DNA of 15,970 nt, taken from assembly GCA_041588495.1 (NCBI GenBank), contig JBFGWM010000034.1:1-15970 (forward strand). The letters run 5' to 3'. The number at the start of each line of letters is the position of its first letter. Position 1 is the stretch's first letter. Source of the DNA: JBFGWM01 sp041588495 (GTDB lineage Bacteria > Pseudomonadota > Gammaproteobacteria > Pseudomonadales > JBFGWM01). Positions 13,494 to 15,970 of the stretch are shown here, one piece after another. The notes under the pieces were generated by a model. It did no database searches, had not been told where the DNA came from, and saw only the letters and a program-made list of their open reading frames with translations. A program made the translations under genes and the position numbers.

Positions 13494-14477
13494 TACGGTT
13501 GCATGCTGGCCCTGCTTGTCGCCACCGGGGCAACCATCGCAGAGGAAGCGCCCGGAGGCGAAGCGCCGGCGGCCGAGGCGCCGGTCCGCAGCTTTCCCAG
13601 CCTCCCGGCAGATCTGGTCGCGGCCCTGCCCGGCGAGGAACTGCGCTGGCTGGACGCCGGCGACAGCCAGTTTCCGGCCCTGTACCTGGCCGAGAATACC
13701 GGCAGGCCACAGGGCGGGGTGATCCTGCTGCACGGATACTGGCGTCATCTCGACTGGCCGGAAACCATCAAGCCCCTGCGCACCGCCCTGCCCGACTTCG
13801 GCTGGCACACCCTTTCCCTTTCCCTGCCACCACCGCCACCCGGCGCCAAGCCGCCACCTCGCGAACGGGCCATGCCGACCAAGCCCGCGACGGGCGCCGC
13901 CGGGACCGCAGGCGGGGCTGACGAGCCGGAGTCAGCGCCCCCGGCAGAGGCAGAGTCAGCCCCCGATGCCGAGGGCGGAGGCGCTGATCCCGCCGGAGAA
14001 TCGCAATCCGCTGACGCGGCCACAGCCTATCGCGAGGAGATCGACGCACGCATCGGCGCGGGAATTGTCTGGCTCAACAAGGAAGGCATTTTCAATATCG
14101 TGGTACTCGGCCAGGAATCGGGGGGCGCCTGGGCCGCCCGCTATTTTGCCTCGGTCGATCGCGCCACCTCCGCCGGACTGGTGCTGATCGACGCCGGGGA
14201 ACGGGTCGCCGGTGTGGAAAAGAAACTGACGGAATACCTGGTTACCACCTCCGGCGACCGGCGACCGGTCCTCGATCTGCACGAAACAGGCCCCGGGGCC
14301 AACCGGATGGCCATGGAACGCAGCAACATGGTCCACCGCAAGCAACGGGGCAACTTCCGACAGGTGAAGATCATGGGCCGCGTCACCCAGGTCGGTGACC
14401 GCGAGGGCCAGTTGACACGCATTGTGCGCGGGTGGCTCGAAAAACGTGTGCGGCATTCGCTGATGCGTGGCGGCTGA
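13479..14477 (+). CDS. Secreted DUF3530 family protein (alpha/beta-hydrolase-like)
   Basis: A 332-residue exported protein of unknown function. Residues 1-21 form a signal peptide with a hydrophobic core, probably cleaved after TIA. The segment ILLHGYWRHLDW (82-93) resembles the oxyanion region of alpha/beta hydrolases, and GQESGG (211-216) with S214 resembles a degenerate nucleophile elbow; a catalytic role is not established. Residues about 116-180 are a low-complexity run rich in Pro, Ala, Gly and Glu that interrupts the fold. The ATG at 13479 was chosen because it gives the signal peptide; the frame upstream overlaps rpe and is non-coding. It is convergent with djlA, six bases apart. Confidence 0.85.
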   Translation: MKAFQYGCMLALLVATGATIAEEAPGGEAPAAEAPVRSFPSLPADLVAALPGEELRWLDAGDSQFPALYLAENTGRPQGGVILLHGYWRHLDWPETIKPLRTALPDFGWHTLSLSLPPPPPGAKPPPRERAMPTKPATGAAGTAGGADEPESAPPAEAESAPDAEGGGADPAGESQSADAATAYREEIDARIGAGIVWLNKEGIFNIVVLGQESGGAWAARYFASVDRATSAGLVLIDAGERVAGVEKKLTEYLVTTSGDRRPVLDLHETGPGANRMAMERSNMVHRKQRGNFRQVKIMGRVTQVGDREGQLTRIVRGWLEKRVRHSLMRGG

Positions 14478-14483
14478 CCGCGG

Positions 14484-15284
14484 CTAGCGAATTCCGCGTG
14501 CCCGGCGCACGACCTCCCACGCATCCTGGATACGCTGCGAGTGCTCGGTGGCAAGGCGCAGGGTCTCCTCGGGCACACCCTGCGCCATGAGCTTGTCTGG
14601 GTGATGCCGGTTCATGAGGCGGCGGTAGGCCTTCTTGACCTGATCGTTTGGCGCGCTCGCATCAATACCCAGCACCTCGTAAGCCTTTGCGAGGCGACTC
14701 CCCGCCGCCGGTCCGGATTCCCCGGTATCGGCGAAATGCTCGAAATCCCGCTCCGCCTGCATCCTCCGCACGATCGCCTCGAGTTCAGCGGGCGGGATTC
14801 CCACGCTGCCCGCGACCTGCTCCAGCACCTGCATCTCGCGGTGGTCCAGCACGCCGTCGATGATCGCGATCTGGATCTGCACCTCCAGGAAGTACGCCGC
14901 CGCCTCGGGCCGCCGCATGAACACCAGGCGCAGGCGGCCCAGAAGTTCCTCGAGATCAAATCCCTCTGATTTCCCGGCATTGAAATGGCCGATCGCACTC
15001 TTGCGCCCTTCCGGGTCAAGTCCGAGGCGGGCGATGACCTGTTCGGCGCCGCGAATCTCCTCGTCGGAAACGCGGCCGTCGGCCTTGGCGATCATGCCCA
15101 TGACCGCAAAGATGCCCTCGACGAAAAGGTCACTGGAGTCCGCACCGACCTGGCCGGAGATATCCCGCAGTGCCTGCTCGGCGAAACTGTCGAACAGGTG
15201 GCCGACCAGCAGGCCGACCAGGAAACCCGGAAAGCCCCCGATGCCGAGGCCCAGCAGTCCGAGAATAAATTTACCGATCCACAT
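14484..15284 (-). CDS. djlA: DjlA-type membrane-anchored co-chaperone
   Basis: A J-domain partner of DnaK anchored in the inner membrane, 266 residues. Residues 5-30 form a glycine-rich membrane segment, which in E. coli DjlA also drives dimerisation. A TerB-like helical domain follows (about 50-172) with acidic pairs KADG and DEE. A short linker leads to a C-terminal J domain (about 200-263) with the essential H228-P229-D230. In E. coli overproduction affects capsule synthesis through the Rcs pathway; whether that holds here is unknown. It lies 13 bases after murU, without a clear ribosome-binding sequence, so it is probably co-transcribed. Confidence 0.93.
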   Translation of the reverse strand: MWIGKFILGLLGLGIGGFPGFLVGLLVGHLFDSFAEQALRDISGQVGADSSDLFVEGIFAVMGMIAKADGRVSDEEIRGAEQVIARLGLDPEGRKSAIGHFNAGKSEGFDLEELLGRLRLVFMRRPEAAAYFLEVQIQIAIIDGVLDHREMQVLEQVAGSVGIPPAELEAIVRRMQAERDFEHFADTGESGPAAGSRLAKAYEVLGIDASAPNDQVKKAYRRLMNRHHPDKLMAQGVPEETLRLATEHSQRIQDAWEVVRRARGIR

Positions 15285-15297
15285 GGTTGATGCCGGC

Positions 15298-15970
15298 TCA
15301 GCCCGCGCCGAACTTCCGGTTGACCAGGTCGAGGCGCTCCCGGGTGCCCACGTCGACCCAGGTGCCCCGGTAAATCTCGCCGCTCACCCGGCCCTTCTGC
15401 ATCGCGCGACGCAACAGGGGTGCGAGGGGGAACACGCCACGCTCGACGTTCCGGAACAGGTCCGGGTGCAGCATGCTGATGCCCCCGAAGGTGTGGCGCT
15501 GGCCCTCGCCGTGGGAGACCACCCGCGATGCCCCGCCGCCCTGGCTTTCGACGAGCCGGAAATCTCCGCAGGAGTGGTACGAGGGGTTGGGCACCAGCAC
15601 GAGATGCGCCACGCAACCCTCGGCAAGCGCCAGGGAATCGAAGGGAAAGTCGGTCCACACATCGCTGTTGACCACGACGAAGGGCTTGTCGCCCAACAGT
15701 GGCAATGCCTGGCGAATGCCGCCCCCGGTCTCCAGGCACTCGTCCTCGCGTGACCAGCTGATCTTCACGCCGAGCTCACTGCCGTCGCCAAAGGCGTCAA
15801 TGATCTGGTCCGCAAGGTGGGAAACATTGATCACGATTTCATTCACGCCGCCGCGCACAAGGCGTTCGATCTGGTGCTGTATCAAGGGCTTGTCCGCCAC
15901 CGTGAGCATCGGCTTGGGTGTCGTGTCCGTCAGCGGCCGCAGGCGGCGTCCCTCGCCGGCGGCAAGTATC
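15298..15970 (-). CDS. murU: N-acetylmuramate alpha-1-phosphate uridylyltransferase, 5' end cut
   Basis: Nucleotidyltransferase that makes UDP-MurNAc from MurNAc-1-phosphate in the peptidoglycan recycling bypass described in Pseudomonas putida. 223 residues are visible and only a few N-terminal ones are missing, because the frame at the edge already reads ILAAGEGRRLRPLT, the NTP-binding motif near the start of the family. Other signatures are TPKPM with its lysine, LETGGGI, and NSDVWTDF holding the metal-binding aspartate. It is closer to MurU than to the longer glucose-1-phosphate transferases, in length and in these motifs. The usual partner amgK would be expected just beyond the right edge. 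It is followed by djlA in an apparent operon. Confidence 0.9.
   Translation of the reverse strand, partial: ILAAGEGRRLRPLTDTTPKPMLTVADKPLIQHQIERLVRGGVNEIVINVSHLADQIIDAFGDGSELGVKISWSREDECLETGGGIRQALPLLGDKPFVVVNSDVWTDFPFDSLALAEGCVAHLVLVPNPSYHSCGDFRLVESQGGGASRVVSHGEGQRHTFGGISMLHPDLFRNVERGVFPLAPLLRRAMQKGRVSGEIYRGTWVDVGTRERLDLVNRKFGAG

Overview
The window is GC-rich, densely coded chromosomal DNA of a gammaproteobacterium. Evidence: a ubiquinone-pathway Coq7, an E. coli-like CRP with its cAMP contacts, a MurU-type peptidoglycan recycling enzyme, DjlA, and the gene order rpe-gph-trpE ... trpG-trpD-trpC next to crp and an OsmC gene, as in Pseudomonas. A class I phosphoribulokinase suggests a Chromatiales/Ectothiorhodospiraceae-like lineage, but that placement is inference. 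No tRNA, rRNA, insertion sequence, CRISPR or prophage gene was seen, and no gap between genes exceeds 300 bases; the longest is about 170 bases, upstream of trpE.

Layout. Positions 58-6024 hold a cyclic-AMP-flavoured block: a CHASE2 class III adenylate cyclase (-); divergent from it, phosphoribulokinase, a stand-alone cyclic-nucleotide-binding protein and coq7 (+); then a VOC/glyoxalase-fold protein and an OsmC-family protein (-), divergent from crp (+). Positions 6076-13433 are the tryptophan region on the minus strand: rpe, gph, trpE, a methyl-accepting chemotaxis protein, trpG, trpD, trpC. The chemoreceptor sits between trpE and trpG, the same interval that carries the R/F pyocin cluster in Pseudomonas aeruginosa. 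Positions 13479-15970 hold a secreted DUF3530 protein (+), then djlA and an almost complete murU (-), which runs off the right edge. A possible gene start overlapping the cyclase stop runs off the left edge.

How the genes work together. The cyclase would make cAMP; Crp and the single-domain CNB protein have intact phosphate-binding cassettes and could sense it. The CNB gene starts 6 bases after phosphoribulokinase, and a CRP-like site lies in the cyclase/phosphoribulokinase intergenic region. This makes cAMP control of the phosphoribulokinase step a testable idea. TrpE/TrpG form anthranilate synthase and TrpD/TrpC do the next steps; trpF, trpB and trpA are not here. Candidate regulatory elements include a good sigma70 promoter for rpe, a leader ORF plus hairpin before trpE, a dyad inside a putative trpG promoter, and a four-tract G-quadruplex motif just beyond the trpE stop codon.
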